Shown: in pieces, positions 1-9,355 of the stretch | How positions within the stretch are numbered: position 1 is the first letter of the stretch | How the letters are laid out: every line of letters starts with the position of its first letter | NCBI GenBank assembly: GCA_902800495.1 | Contig: CADCET010000012.1 | Location: 62,001 to 126,000 of the forward strand | Length of the DNA: 64,000 nt | Source: an uncultured Prevotellaceae bacterium | GTDB lineage: Bacteria > Bacteroidota > Bacteroidia > Bacteroidales > Bacteroidaceae | Reading direction: 5' to 3' | The notes under the pieces: model-generated | The model's input: the letters and a program-made list of their open reading frames with translations, nothing else | Told to the model about the DNA's origin: nothing | The model's database searches: none | Made by a program: the position numbers and the translations under genes

Positions 1-1
1 G

Positions 2-2599
2 CTGGACGGCCGCGACTTCATGACGGGCAACAACGACGCCGTGATGAAGAACCTGCCCAGCTATGTCGTCGACAAGGTGAAGGCGTACGACGAGAAGAGC
101 GACCTGAGCCGCATGACGGGCGTCGACGACGGCAACGACGACTTCGTGCTGGAGTTCGTCACCAAGCGCAGCGCACGCAACGGTCTGCAGGCCAACCCCG
201 ACATCGGCTACGGTACGGACAACCGCTACGGCATACGTCTGACGGCCATGAAGCCCTTCGGCGCCATGCGCTACACCTTCATGGGCAATGCCAACAACGT
301 GAACGACCGCAACTTCACAGGACGAGGCGGACGAGGACGAGGCAACAACCAGGGACAGCGCGAGACGAAAACAGCTGCCCTCGACATCAGCTACGAGAAC
401 AACAAGAACCTGAAAGCCAGCGGGCGCGTCACCTGGTCGCACAATGACGCCGACAACTGGAGCCGCAACGGGTCGGAAAACTTCGTCAACACTCGTGGCG
501 GCGCCTTCTCGAACAGCATCAGCCAGAGCTACTCGCGCAACAACAACTGGACGGGCAACATGAACCTGCAATGGACTATCGACTCGGTGACCAACCTGTC
601 GTTCCGGCCAAACGTCAGCTTCGGCACAAACGACAGCCGCTCGACGTCGGCCAATGCGTCGTTCAATGCCAATCCTTACGACTACGTCAGCGACCCGCTC
701 AGCGAGGAAGGACGCCAGGGAATGGCCGAACGTAAGCTCATCGTCAACGACCGCCGCAACAAATCGTTGAGCGAAGGCGACTCGAAAGACCTCAGCGCAC
801 AGATACAGCTGTACCGACGCTTCGGTACGAAAGGGCGTAACGCCGCCGTCAATGCCAACATCAGCTACCGCGACGGCTCGAACGAGAACGGCAGCCTGTC
901 GGCAGTACACCTCTACCAACAGAAAGACCGCTTCGGCAACGACTCGACCTACCAGACAAACCGCTACACGGCATCGGCCAACGACAACTTCAACTACACC
1001 CTGGGACTAACCTACACCGAACCGCTGCTCACATTCACACCCAAGCCAGTAGTCGAAGACACTGTGTCCGGCGGTTCCCCCGCCGGAAGAAACCGCGGTC
1101 CCTTCGGCCGTCGCGGCGGCGGCAACCGCTCCTTTGGCGCACAGGGACTGTTCCTGCAGCTGAACTACCGCTTCCGCTACAGCTATCAGAAGAACGACCC
1201 GTCGACCTACGACCTGCCCATATTATACGACCAGACATTCAACGAATTATTCAACGAATACCGCGACTGGGTGGCACTCTTCGGCGCACTGCCAAGCCCC
1301 TACGAGACCTACCTCAGCGAGCGTCTGACGCGCTACTCGGAGCGGACGGAATACGGTCACAATATCGACCTGCAGTTAAGAATGGTACGCGAGAAAATCA
1401 ACATGAACGTCGGCGTGAGCATACAGCCGCAGAAGTCGCACTACATACAACAGTACTTGGGACGGCCGGTAGACACGGTACGCACGGTGACAAACCTCTC
1501 GCCAACGCTGAACCTGCGCTACCGGTTCAACCAGCAGACCAACCTGCAGGTACAGCTGCGCGGACAGACACAACAGCCGAGCATCACACAGCTGCTCGAC
1601 ATCTACGACGACACGAATCCGCTGAACATCTCAATGGGTAACCCGGGACTGAAACCGTCGTTCACCACCAACCTGCAAGTAAACTTCCAGAAACAGCGCA
1701 GTCCGACATTCATAGAAGACAGCCTGGGCTACCAGATACCAAAGGCACAGCGACACTGGAGCTTCAACACCAACGCCAACTGGCAGCGCACCAGCAACTC
1801 CATCGGTAATATCGTCACCTACAACGAGACAACCGGCGGACGTATCTCAAAACCGGAAAACATCAACGGCAACTGGAACGCCCGCGTGGGAGCGTCGTTC
1901 AACATCGGACTGGACACCCTGAACCGATGGGACGTCAGCGGAGGCATCGACGGCAGCTACAACCACCGCATAGGCTATGTCAACCTGAACCGCACGGCGG
2001 AGCCTGACCGTAACGTCACACACACCTATAACCTCGCGCCATCGGTGTCGCTAAGTTTCAGAAACAAGTGGCTGAACTTCTCGCTGAACACCCGGCTGAA
2101 CTATGCCCGCACAGAGAACAGGCTGCAGGCGTCGAACAACCTCACGACATGGAACTACAACTACGGCGGCAACACGCGCATCACCTTCCCATGGGGGTCG
2201 CAGCTGTCTACAGACTTCCATATCTACAGCAAACGAGGCTATGCTGACGCGAGCCTGAATACCGACGAGAAACTGTGGAACGCGCAACTGAGCCACAGCT
2301 TCCTGCGCGGCAAGAAACTGACGGTGATGTTGCAGTGGTATGACATTCTGCACGAGCAGAGCAACTTCAGCCGTGTCGTCAATGCCAACGGTTGGCGCGA
2401 CTCAGAGGTGAACGCCATCACCAGCTACGCCATGCTCCACATCAGCTACCGTTTTGACATGTTCGGCGGACGCAATGGCAGAAACTTCGACGGCAACTCC
2501 GACGGCGAGCGCCAGCGCGGCGGACGAGGCGGATTCGGCGGTGGAGGCCGTGGCGGTGGCGGATTCGGCGGTGGCCGTCGTGGCGGCGGCGGATTCTAA
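2..2599 (+). CDS. Outer-membrane beta-barrel protein (TonB-dependent receptor-like), 5' end outside window
   Basis: The reading frame is open from base 2, so the start lies upstream; the first ATG in view is at 20. About 865 residues are visible. The text is rich in Asn, Arg, Tyr and Gly with alternating hydrophobic positions ending in aromatic residues, as in outer-membrane beta-barrels, and resembles the Bacteroidota OMP_b-brl_3 / TonB-dependent receptor barrel. The missing N-terminus would carry signal peptide, carboxypeptidase-like and plug domains. Internal loops contain Arg/Gly-rich stretches (around residues 105-120 and 345-365), and the protein ends in a Gly/Arg-rich tail of about 40 residues, unusual because barrels normally finish on an aromatic strand; the final residue is still Phe. 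The stop lies 1 base from the stop of the convergent lipid kinase gene with no terminator between. Transported substrate unknown. Confidence 0.8.
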   Translation: MDGRDFMTGNNDAVMKNLPSYVVDKVKAYDEKSDLSRMTGVDDGNDDFVLEFVTKRSARNGLQANPDIGYGTDNRYGIRLTAMKPFGAMRYTFMGNANNVNDRNFTGRGGRGRGNNQGQRETKTAALDISYENNKNLKASGRVTWSHNDADNWSRNGSENFVNTRGGAFSNSISQSYSRNNNWTGNMNLQWTIDSVTNLSFRPNVSFGTNDSRSTSANASFNANPYDYVSDPLSEEGRQGMAERKLIVNDRRNKSLSEGDSKDLSAQIQLYRRFGTKGRNAAVNANISYRDGSNENGSLSAVHLYQQKDRFGNDSTYQTNRYTASANDNFNYTLGLTYTEPLLTFTPKPVVEDTVSGGSPAGRNRGPFGRRGGGNRSFGAQGLFLQLNYRFRYSYQKNDPSTYDLPILYDQTFNELFNEYRDWVALFGALPSPYETYLSERLTRYSERTEYGHNIDLQLRMVREKINMNVGVSIQPQKSHYIQQYLGRPVDTVRTVTNLSPTLNLRYRFNQQTNLQVQLRGQTQQPSITQLLDIYDDTNPLNISMGNPGLKPSFTTNLQVNFQKQRSPTFIEDSLGYQIPKAQRHWSFNTNANWQRTSNSIGNIVTYNETTGGRISKPENINGNWNARVGASFNIGLDTLNRWDVSGGIDGSYNHRIGYVNLNRTAEPDRNVTHTYNLAPSVSLSFRNKWLNFSLNTRLNYARTENRLQASNNLTTWNYNYGGNTRITFPWGSQLSTDFHIYSKRGYADASLNTDEKLWNAQLSHSFLRGKKLTVMLQWYDILHEQSNFSRVVNANGWRDSEVNAITSYAMLHISYRFDMFGGRNGRNFDGNSDGERQRGGRGGFGGGGRGGGGFGGGRRGGGGF

Positions 2600-2600
2600 A

Positions 2601-3536
2601 TCAAGCCGGAATCATAAAGTTGATAACTTCCTGCTCTACATTGACGCGGAAGACGCCGACGGGCGTCTTCATCAGACGGCCGTCAATGCCTACCAATGCA
2701 CGTTTGGCTTCATCGACGAAAACTTCACGGGTGCGGAAAGGATGGACATTGCGGTGGTTGAGGAAACGGCCGGTAATGAGCAGCCACAATCCCTCGATGA
2801 GCTGTACCATCTCAGGATGATAGACCACCGAGACGTCGAGCATACCATTATAAGGCACGGCGTTGGGTGTCTGGCCGTAGCCGGGTCCCGAGCCGATACA
2901 GACGGTCATTACCTTACGGTCGATAGTGTCGCTGTTAATACGCAACTTCATCTTATACTCCATACGGTGGAAGAGCATCACAAAGAGCGACGATATAAAA
3001 GATAAGGTACGCGAGCCAAAGAGTCGGCGCGTCTGACGGCGCAGGTTCATGATGTCGGCCGTCATGCCGATATTCACGCAGTTCAGGAAGTAACGATGAC
3101 ACTTCTCACCCTCTTTGTTCGTATAGCGTATGCAGCCGAGGTCGATCTTGCGGATGCGGTGTTTCGACAGCCAGTCGACGGTTTGTTCCAACTTGTCCTC
3201 ATCAAAATCCCAGAAGCGGGCGAAGTCGTTCATCACACCATTGGGAATAACGCCAAGGGCTATCTCGTCGCGCAAGCTCTTCTCGACCTTCATCAGGCAG
3301 TTGACGGCATCATTCAGTGCCGAGTCGCCACCAACGATGATGATGGTCTTATAGCCGTTGTTGATGAGCATCGTCATCAGACGCTCCACAGAGTCAGCGG
3401 TTTCACTCTGCACCATATCGAAACAGATGCCGCGCTGCTTCAGCACTGCATCAATTTTTTCCCACCGCTTCTGCTTGCTGGTGAATCCCGTCTTGGGACA
3501 ATACAACACGCCCCATCTTGTTGTCATTACTGCCAT
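2601..3536 (-). CDS. Diacylglycerol/lipid kinase family protein (DAGK catalytic domain)
   Basis: A 311-aa protein of the diacylglycerol/sphingosine kinase fold, close to the usual 290-310 aa of YegS/BmrU-like enzymes. The nucleotide-binding motif GGDSALND (about residue 68) and the second motif GVIPNGVMNDFARF (about residue 95) are both clear; the usual GGDGT is GGDSA here, a variation I associate with this Bacteroidota branch. It likely phosphorylates a lipid or lipid-like alcohol at the cytoplasmic membrane face; substrate not deducible. The chosen ATG at 3536 sits about 75 bases downstream of a well-formed promoter; an ATG three codons later is an alternative. Convergent with the outer-membrane protein gene. 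Confidence 0.85.
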   Translation of the reverse strand: MAVMTTRWGVLYCPKTGFTSKQKRWEKIDAVLKQRGICFDMVQSETADSVERLMTMLINNGYKTIIIVGGDSALNDAVNCLMKVEKSLRDEIALGVIPNGVMNDFARFWDFDEDKLEQTVDWLSKHRIRKIDLGCIRYTNKEGEKCHRYFLNCVNIGMTADIMNLRRQTRRLFGSRTLSFISSLFVMLFHRMEYKMKLRINSDTIDRKVMTVCIGSGPGYGQTPNAVPYNGMLDVSVVYHPEMVQLIEGLWLLITGRFLNHRNVHPFRTREVFVDEAKRALVGIDGRLMKTPVGVFRVNVEQEVINFMIPA

Positions 3537-3616
3537 TTCTTCTGCTTCTATTCTAATGTCATAAACCTCGACAATGTACTAACAGCTGCCTTCCTCGTTC
3601 TTCACAGACAGCGTTG

Positions 3617-3648
3617 CAAAGATAGACATTATATTTGACACCTCCAAA
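3617..3648 (-). promoter_or_regulatory. Promoter of the lipid kinase gene
   Basis: On the minus strand a -7 box TATCTTTG (3624-3617) and a -33 box TTTG (3648-3645) are separated by 20 bases, matching the Bacteroidota sigma-ABfr consensus. Predicted leader about 75 nt. Confidence 0.75.
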
Positions 3649-3760
3649 TTTTGACACAATTATTTCGCAGAATGCGGTTGGTTGAAGCATAGAATCACCA
3701 ATAGGGACTGAAGTTCCCGTTTCTCGGAACATCATTTTTCAATTAATCCATCCAATGAAT

Positions 3761-5575
3761 CTATAGAGTTGTCCCCTCGCTGATTCCGACCTGTTTGTCG
3801 ACTTTATCTTTGAATATTGTGATTTTTCTATCAACTATTCTGTCTTCATCAGATTCAGATGTTACAGATGTCATTAAAGAAACCACATTGCTTGCTTCAT
3901 GATATTTGCCTAAGGCGTACAGAGCCCTTGCCTTGATAAACATCGCTTCCGGACAAGTTCTCCTACATAGGACTAAGTTAACATAGCTGACCGCTTCATC
4001 GAAACGATTTCCGTAAAGACAAAATACAGCATTCAAGAAATAGCAAGTCATGCTACATTCTTTCAGTAGCGGCATGTCTACGGTCTGCCCTATTAGCATT
4101 TCGTCGTCATGCATCACGTCAAACATCTTCTTGGCCAACAGGGCTGCACTACGATAGTCCTTCTTTATTGTCTTTGTCTTTACCTGCTTCAGACAAGCTA
4201 ATGCCGCCTTGTCGTAGTCTTTAACGGCCAGATGTTTATAGAACGCTTTACCCATCGCCAGCTCATCTTTTATGGTTTTCGTGTCATTGAACGAATTGGC
4301 ATACACTTTCACATCTGGACTAATGATAATGTGATGCGGACGGATGGGATTGCTCAACGTCAGTCCTTCCAATGAGCGCATACGGCTGATTGCCACGTAG
4401 GCCTGCCCTGCTGCGAAGATTCCACGAGATAAATCCAGATGCATGCGCTCAAAGGTCATGCCCTGTGCCTTGTGTACAGAGATGGCCCATGCCAGTTTCA
4501 ATGGATATTGCGTAAAACTTCCTACCACTTTCGCCTCCACATGGTGCGTCTCAAGGTTGTACACCCGTTCCTCGCTTTCCCATGTTACTGGTTCCACACA
4601 AAACTCCATACCATCTTCACGCCTGACCTTGATGATATTTTCCTCCAACTCTACAACTTTAGCTATTGTGCCGTTCACATATCTGTGTTGTACGTCATTC
4701 CTACAGAAGATGACTTGTGCACCTACTTTCAATTTGAGTCGCTGCGGGACTATGAAATCCTTGATGTCACCTTCCACCATTCCCTCATAGCAAAACTCTT
4801 TGCTATCTATTTCTGCCAGCTTTTTCTCGTTGATATTCTCCGCAATCGCTACGTATGGAGCCAAAGTAATAGAATAGTCGCCCTTTTCTTTCTCATTACA
4901 AACATGGCTGTTTAGCAAGGCTAAGTCTGCCTCATTCACTTCGCCAGTACGCATTCTGTTCAAGATGTCCAAAAACGCCACATCATTCTGGCGGTATACT
5001 TTTTTGAACTCTATGTTTGGCAGGTTCATCCGTTTTAATACATGGGCTTTATAGAAATAAGGTACACCTTCACCATAGAAATAGCGCAGCATCTCTTTGT
5101 CAGCCTCATTCTTTCCTACTACTGGCGGAAGTTGGAACAAGTCCCCCACGAACACTACTTGTTTTCCGCCAAACGGCAAATTACATCCCATCACCTGACG
5201 GAGACACCTGTCCATCCCGTCCACCATATCGCTTCTCACCATTGAAGCCTCATCCACAATAATTGTGTCTATCATCTTCACCAAGTCGCGCTTCTCTTCA
5301 GAGAATCTCATCACGGTGCGTGGCCCGATTACCGACAGAGGGAAGCCAAAGAAGGAATGCATCGTTTGCCCTCCAGCATTGATGGCAGCAATGCCCGTCG
5401 GTGCCAGCACTAAGAAGTTCTTGTCGATCTCCTTTAAAATCCTTTTGATGAAGGTCGTCTTACCAGTGCCAGCCTTACCCGTAATAAACAGGCTGACGTT
5501 AGTCTTGGCTACAAGATCAAATGCCTGTTTCTGCTCTCTGTTAAGCTTGTCTGCTGTGAAGTCTGTTTGTGCCAT
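3761..5575 (-). CDS. PIF1-like superfamily 1B DNA helicase with C-terminal helical repeat region
   Basis: 604 aa. Walker A GKAGTGKTT (about residues 33-41), a Walker B/II region ending in DEAS, motif III GDLFQLPPV, and the C-terminal motifs HKAQGMTFE and YVAISRMRSLEGL identify a PIF1/RecD2-type ATP-dependent 5'-3' helicase. Residues past about 430 are alpha-helical and TPR-like, an addition common in Bacteroidota copies. The frame opens at a GTG at 5581; the ATG at 5575 is preferred. It follows the receiver-domain gene by about 90 bases on the same strand and also has its own -7 box (5609-5602). It may act with the upstream kinase/receiver pair or simply be a neighbour; PIF1 helicases resolve G-quadruplexes and stalled forks. 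Confidence 0.85.
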   Translation of the reverse strand: MAQTDFTADKLNREQKQAFDLVAKTNVSLFITGKAGTGKTTFIKRILKEIDKNFLVLAPTGIAAINAGGQTMHSFFGFPLSVIGPRTVMRFSEEKRDLVKMIDTIIVDEASMVRSDMVDGMDRCLRQVMGCNLPFGGKQVVFVGDLFQLPPVVGKNEADKEMLRYFYGEGVPYFYKAHVLKRMNLPNIEFKKVYRQNDVAFLDILNRMRTGEVNEADLALLNSHVCNEKEKGDYSITLAPYVAIAENINEKKLAEIDSKEFCYEGMVEGDIKDFIVPQRLKLKVGAQVIFCRNDVQHRYVNGTIAKVVELEENIIKVRREDGMEFCVEPVTWESEERVYNLETHHVEAKVVGSFTQYPLKLAWAISVHKAQGMTFERMHLDLSRGIFAAGQAYVAISRMRSLEGLTLSNPIRPHHIIISPDVKVYANSFNDTKTIKDELAMGKAFYKHLAVKDYDKAALACLKQVKTKTIKKDYRSAALLAKKMFDVMHDDEMLIGQTVDMPLLKECSMTCYFLNAVFCLYGNRFDEAVSYVNLVLCRRTCPEAMFIKARALYALGKYHEASNVVSLMTSVTSESDEDRIVDRKITIFKDKVDKQVGISEGTTL

Positions 5576-5601
5576 TACCACGTTTTTCTTTTGTTCGTGT
5601 G

Positions 5602-5609
5602 CAAAGGTA
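5602..5609 (-). promoter_or_regulatory. -7 box upstream of the helicase gene
   Basis: TACCTTTG on the minus strand, 26 bases before the ATG. No -33 TTTG at the right distance. Confidence 0.55.
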
Positions 5610-5664
5610 CAGGTTTGGTGTGCAGTGATACTTCACAAGACAAAGAATAATTCCATGATGTGTT

Positions 5665-6906
5665 TTATTCTATTGGACGAATACGACAAGCAAAGTATTT
5701 ATATTTATCACGTGACTCCTTATTTGTATTTGTATCATATTCAACTATTTCAACTTTTTTCCCACACCATCCTCTTTGCTGTACTGTTTTTGGATTTAAG
5801 TAGAATTTATTACCTATATGGAAAAATCCATTATGCTCTTCTATAATTCCTGTTAATTCCCTATCATCTATTATGTCAGTGTCAGATTCACTATTTGTCT
5901 GTGGTTTTCCTATTTTTTTACACATTCTTTGGTAATACTCTTCATCCTGACAATTCTCAATATACTTGCCAAACCATATTGCAATTTCACACATTTGCAG
6001 TGCTAAACTAAAAATAAGATAGCGAGAATTATTCACATTGTTCTTCAAAAAACTTTCAAATTGTCGTTTCTCCTCTTCATTAAGAATTGTAGTATGAGAA
6101 TTAATGTTACCAAGATTCAAAATCATAAACATCATATCTTCAATATATTTAGGAACAATCCTGTCATAATCATTCTCACTACGTTTCTCACCAAAACGAA
6201 TACCGATGTTCTTTGCGTCTTTTCCACACAAATAACAGCAACTTTGGTTCAGGTTTACATTACTATTTACAATACACTCATTTGGAACAATAGAATACCT
6301 ATTCGCTTTTCTAAAAATCCATTCCAGTATTTGACGTAATTGATTGTAATATAGAACAGGACTAAAATCTGGATGGGTTAGAGGGAAATGCATAGTTTCC
6401 AGAATATCAATAACATATTCTTTTGCATCATCATTAATTTGAAATAAGTATCGGATTGCTTCTGGATAAAATGCCTTTACTTGAAATCTTGTAGTCTGAC
6501 TAATAGCAGTCTTCATATCTTCAATAAGTTTTTGCCCGTCACGCCTCTTATTGTAATATTTTCCAAAAGACTGTTCAAAAGTCTCATTATCCATCAAATC
6601 TGGTTGTCCCGTAAATATGAAATAAGGAATACGCCTACGTAAAGACAATTGATTTATATGTTCGATAGCTTTTCTAAGTCCATCGAGCTTAGCTACTTCA
6701 TTATCTTCAGATTGGTCTAACATTCTTGCATCTAAAAGAATAGCATCCCATCTCTTTAAGTTATTATCAAGTGCTTCCATTCCGGCTTTTTGTGTCCGGA
6801 ATGGATATAACTTAATTTGATGGATGACTTCACATTCTTCTTTGAATGTTTCCATTTCTTCCCACTCGTCATCAATCCAGATGACTTCATAATACATTGT
6901 ATTCAT
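5665..6906 (-). CDS. Receiver-domain protein with unknown C-terminal domain, partner of the adjacent kinase
   Basis: 413 aa from the ATG at 6906, whose ATGA overlaps the stop of the upstream kinase gene, so translation is probably coupled. Residues 5-125 have the pattern of a response-regulator receiver: acidic pair D12/D13, phosphoacceptor D59 in LLDARM, T99 in IFTGQ and K120 in YNKR, all conserved. The remaining ~290 residues match no output domain I recognise (no HTH, GGDEF or EAL); they contain a CCYLCGK cluster near residue 235 and are mostly helical. Known facts: a receiver is switched by phosphorylation of the Asp. Inference: the C-terminal part is the output or effector of a two-protein phosphorelay. 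AT-richer than the surrounding housekeeping genes, suggesting transfer. Confidence 0.75.
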   Translation of the reverse strand: MNTMYYEVIWIDDEWEEMETFKEECEVIHQIKLYPFRTQKAGMEALDNNLKRWDAILLDARMLDQSEDNEVAKLDGLRKAIEHINQLSLRRRIPYFIFTGQPDLMDNETFEQSFGKYYNKRRDGQKLIEDMKTAISQTTRFQVKAFYPEAIRYLFQINDDAKEYVIDILETMHFPLTHPDFSPVLYYNQLRQILEWIFRKANRYSIVPNECIVNSNVNLNQSCCYLCGKDAKNIGIRFGEKRSENDYDRIVPKYIEDMMFMILNLGNINSHTTILNEEEKRQFESFLKNNVNNSRYLIFSLALQMCEIAIWFGKYIENCQDEEYYQRMCKKIGKPQTNSESDTDIIDDRELTGIIEEHNGFFHIGNKFYLNPKTVQQRGWCGKKVEIVEYDTNTNKESRDKYKYFACRIRPIE

Positions 6907-9320
6907 GCTTTTCTTGCTATTGGTAAACAAATACGAATTGTTGTCAGTCCATCCTTTGTAAAAACATCGTAATCACCACCATAGTGAGATACAATAGACT
7001 TTATTATATAACCACCTTTGCCAGTTCTACCAGTTGTTCCAGCCATCACACCGCTGGTACCAAACCGCTCTTTATTCATGCCTTCAGGCATTGGAGTGCC
7101 ATTGTTACAGAAATCTATCTGATACATATTACCATCAGAATTGAGCCCTAAGTCAATGCCTATATAATAGTCATTGCGTGCCTTGTCTGTAAAACCATGT
7201 CTACGGGCATTCTCTATAATATTATTTACGATACGCTGAAAATCCAAAGGGGCAATTGTTACAAACAATGGAAGAGACTCTTTTGCTTTCGCGCGAATAT
7301 AGTCAACCATATTGATGCCTTTTTCTTGAGCTTTCTCCCATTGCTCTATTGAATCAGGAATTGCAAAGCCCTTTTTCCTAAAAGCATCTTGATTACAATC
7401 ATATTCAATGGTAAATCCTTCATCGTTATTATGTCCTATCTCTATATCTTCTAAAAATTTGTCTATATTCACAATCTCTGCTTTACCATACTTTTCCTCG
7501 TCGCTCAAGTGATCAACAATATCCAAAATGGCTGATAAAGATCTGTGTGTATAGCCTAACTGTGTCTTGATATGTCTTTTGAGTTCATCAATATTACTTG
7601 TTGTCTCAATATAGTGAAGCATGAGGCGTTCAGCAGATTCCATCTGAAGCAAATGAGGACTCATGTCGTGCTTACGCATTCTAACCTCATTAATATAGTC
7701 TGTTTTCATAACAGACAATTTCTCTTCAATATTTCTATCCATTTCTTTTCGTATGTCGATTATTGCCTTATCACTTGTTTCAACAAGAAATGTAAGACGA
7801 TCTTTCTCATTATGGTCTGGCACAATGATTTTGTCAAGAATTAGCGAAAGGGTGCGTTCTTTGATGTTCCCATCACAGATTTCCAAAATTTGTTCCGATA
7901 CAGAAGGAAGAAGAAGCAAAGCAGCTAAATAGCGTAAGTCAATTCCATCCTTAGGAACAAGACCTACCCCCGCCATATATGCAAACCCTTCCTCAGGACA
8001 TCCTGTCGTATATCCCACCTTGAGAGTTTCCTTATTGCCGCTCAATAATATACATGGTTGCTTTGCCAATTTAAAGCCGACCCAATCATTTTCTTCAAAT
8101 GCAGGATCATCTGCGTAATAAGCAGGCTTGTGCCACAAATTTGCATCCTTATAGCAATCCCCAAACATATTAGGAAGGACTAACAGCATATCCTTTGCAG
8201 ATTCTGGCAGTACAAACCCTTTCCCTTCTACAAAAGCAGCAAGTTTTTCCGTTGGAAGTAACTCAGCGATAGAGGATAAAGGCATTCCATCTGAAGGTCG
8301 CTTCATCATATAGAAATTTGGCCAAAGAATATCACTGTCAATCAAATCGACAGAGACAACCTTTGTGTATGACTTTACCTCATCCTTTATAGTGACAGTA
8401 TTATTCGGCGATTTAGTTATGTCAAGCATGATGTAGCTTGACTTACCTATGCCAAAGAAACTGTCTTCATACGACACAATAGAAGATATTGCTTTTTCAT
8501 TGACGATTCTCTTTCTGAAACTGGTAAATACCGCTTCTATCCCATTTCCAGCCATCTCGCTCTCTGTTTCTGAAAAGAAAAGCATCTGGCCACCAGGTTT
8601 AAGAAGATCGTACAGAGCCTCGATATTTGTGCATTCAGTTCCAAATATCTTTTGAGCGAAGTATTTATTTTCATTTACACGAAAAATAACTACGTCAACA
8701 CTACCTTTTTCAGGCAATGTGTATGTATACGTATCATCCTCTTCCTCTCCAGAAACTATTTCTGATTTGATTCCAAAGGCAGCCATACGAATCTCACCTA
8801 AGGCCCAAACTTCCTTCTGCTTATAGTTCCACCCCGTAAATCCTCCCACAATACAATTGGGGAATTGAACAGCAAGATCACAATATTCCGTATCTGCGAT
8901 AAATATTCTTGCCCCTTCCTGTGGCTTAATATATTCGTGGACGAGTCTCATCCTTTCTTTTGACATACCGTGTCTCAATTCTTTTCCCATAAGATTCCAT
9001 TCGTCCCTATGAGCAAAAAGGTAAGAAACGGTCTCAGAATAGTGTAAGCAGAGATAAGTATATTCGTCTTCTGACAACGCATCTTTATAGAAAGCATTTT
9101 CATATTCCAACAATGCTTTTTCAATTTCCTTATTGGTATTATCACCTTCGGTTGCCTTATATAAAGAAATAAGCAATTGCTCACCTATATTACTATAAGG
9201 AGGTAATGGAGTATAGACATCTACACTATAGGAATTGGGGCAATGCTTCTTTGCAAAGTTACGATACTTGGCCACGAGGCTCTCTACTGTGTAGTTGTTG
9301 GTGTTGTTTGCTGTACGCAT
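6903..9320 (-). CDS. Hybrid protein: degenerate N6-methylase/specificity-like region fused to a histidine kinase
   Basis: 805 aa. Residues about 125-330 read like the core of a type I N6-adenine methylase (helical start, LLKPGGQMLFF, later IGKSSYIMLDI), but the catalytic NPPF/Y motif is replaced by a non-matching DVVIFRVNE stretch, so methylation is unlikely. Residues about 345-530 resemble a type I specificity-subunit target-recognition unit (ILLSGNK, DGNIKERTLSLILDKIIVP). Around residue 550 is a DHp-like RKHDMSPH with a candidate phosphorylatable His, followed by a GHKL ATPase: N-box NNIIENARRHG (~700), FCNNGTPMPEG where the usual Asp of the G1 box is Asn, and a Gly-rich lid GRTGKGGYIIK. 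Predicted to sense something, perhaps DNA, and phosphorylate the downstream receiver. Not a family I can name. Confidence 0.75.
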   Translation of the reverse strand: MRTANNTNNYTVESLVAKYRNFAKKHCPNSYSVDVYTPLPPYSNIGEQLLISLYKATEGDNTNKEIEKALLEYENAFYKDALSEDEYTYLCLHYSETVSYLFAHRDEWNLMGKELRHGMSKERMRLVHEYIKPQEGARIFIADTEYCDLAVQFPNCIVGGFTGWNYKQKEVWALGEIRMAAFGIKSEIVSGEEEDDTYTYTLPEKGSVDVVIFRVNENKYFAQKIFGTECTNIEALYDLLKPGGQMLFFSETESEMAGNGIEAVFTSFRKRIVNEKAISSIVSYEDSFFGIGKSSYIMLDITKSPNNTVTIKDEVKSYTKVVSVDLIDSDILWPNFYMMKRPSDGMPLSSIAELLPTEKLAAFVEGKGFVLPESAKDMLLVLPNMFGDCYKDANLWHKPAYYADDPAFEENDWVGFKLAKQPCILLSGNKETLKVGYTTGCPEEGFAYMAGVGLVPKDGIDLRYLAALLLLPSVSEQILEICDGNIKERTLSLILDKIIVPDHNEKDRLTFLVETSDKAIIDIRKEMDRNIEEKLSVMKTDYINEVRMRKHDMSPHLLQMESAERLMLHYIETTSNIDELKRHIKTQLGYTHRSLSAILDIVDHLSDEEKYGKAEIVNIDKFLEDIEIGHNNDEGFTIEYDCNQDAFRKKGFAIPDSIEQWEKAQEKGINMVDYIRAKAKESLPLFVTIAPLDFQRIVNNIIENARRHGFTDKARNDYYIGIDLGLNSDGNMYQIDFCNNGTPMPEGMNKERFGTSGVMAGTTGRTGKGGYIIKSIVSHYGGDYDVFTKDGLTTIRICLPIARKA

Positions 9321-9347
9321 AGTTTCTTTGTTTTTGGTTTACGGCTG

Positions 9348-9355
9348 CAAAATTA
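9348..9355 (-). promoter_or_regulatory. -7 box upstream of the hybrid kinase gene
   Basis: TAATTTTG on the minus strand overlaps the end of the WYL regulator gene and lies 28 bases before the kinase ATG. No well-placed -33 box, so activity may depend on an activator or be weak. Confidence 0.45.

Noticed and set aside
6903-9320. Calling the 805-aa protein an active DNA methylase
   Set aside because: The catalytic NPPF/Y-type motif is absent at the expected position and a histidine-kinase ATPase occupies the C-terminus.
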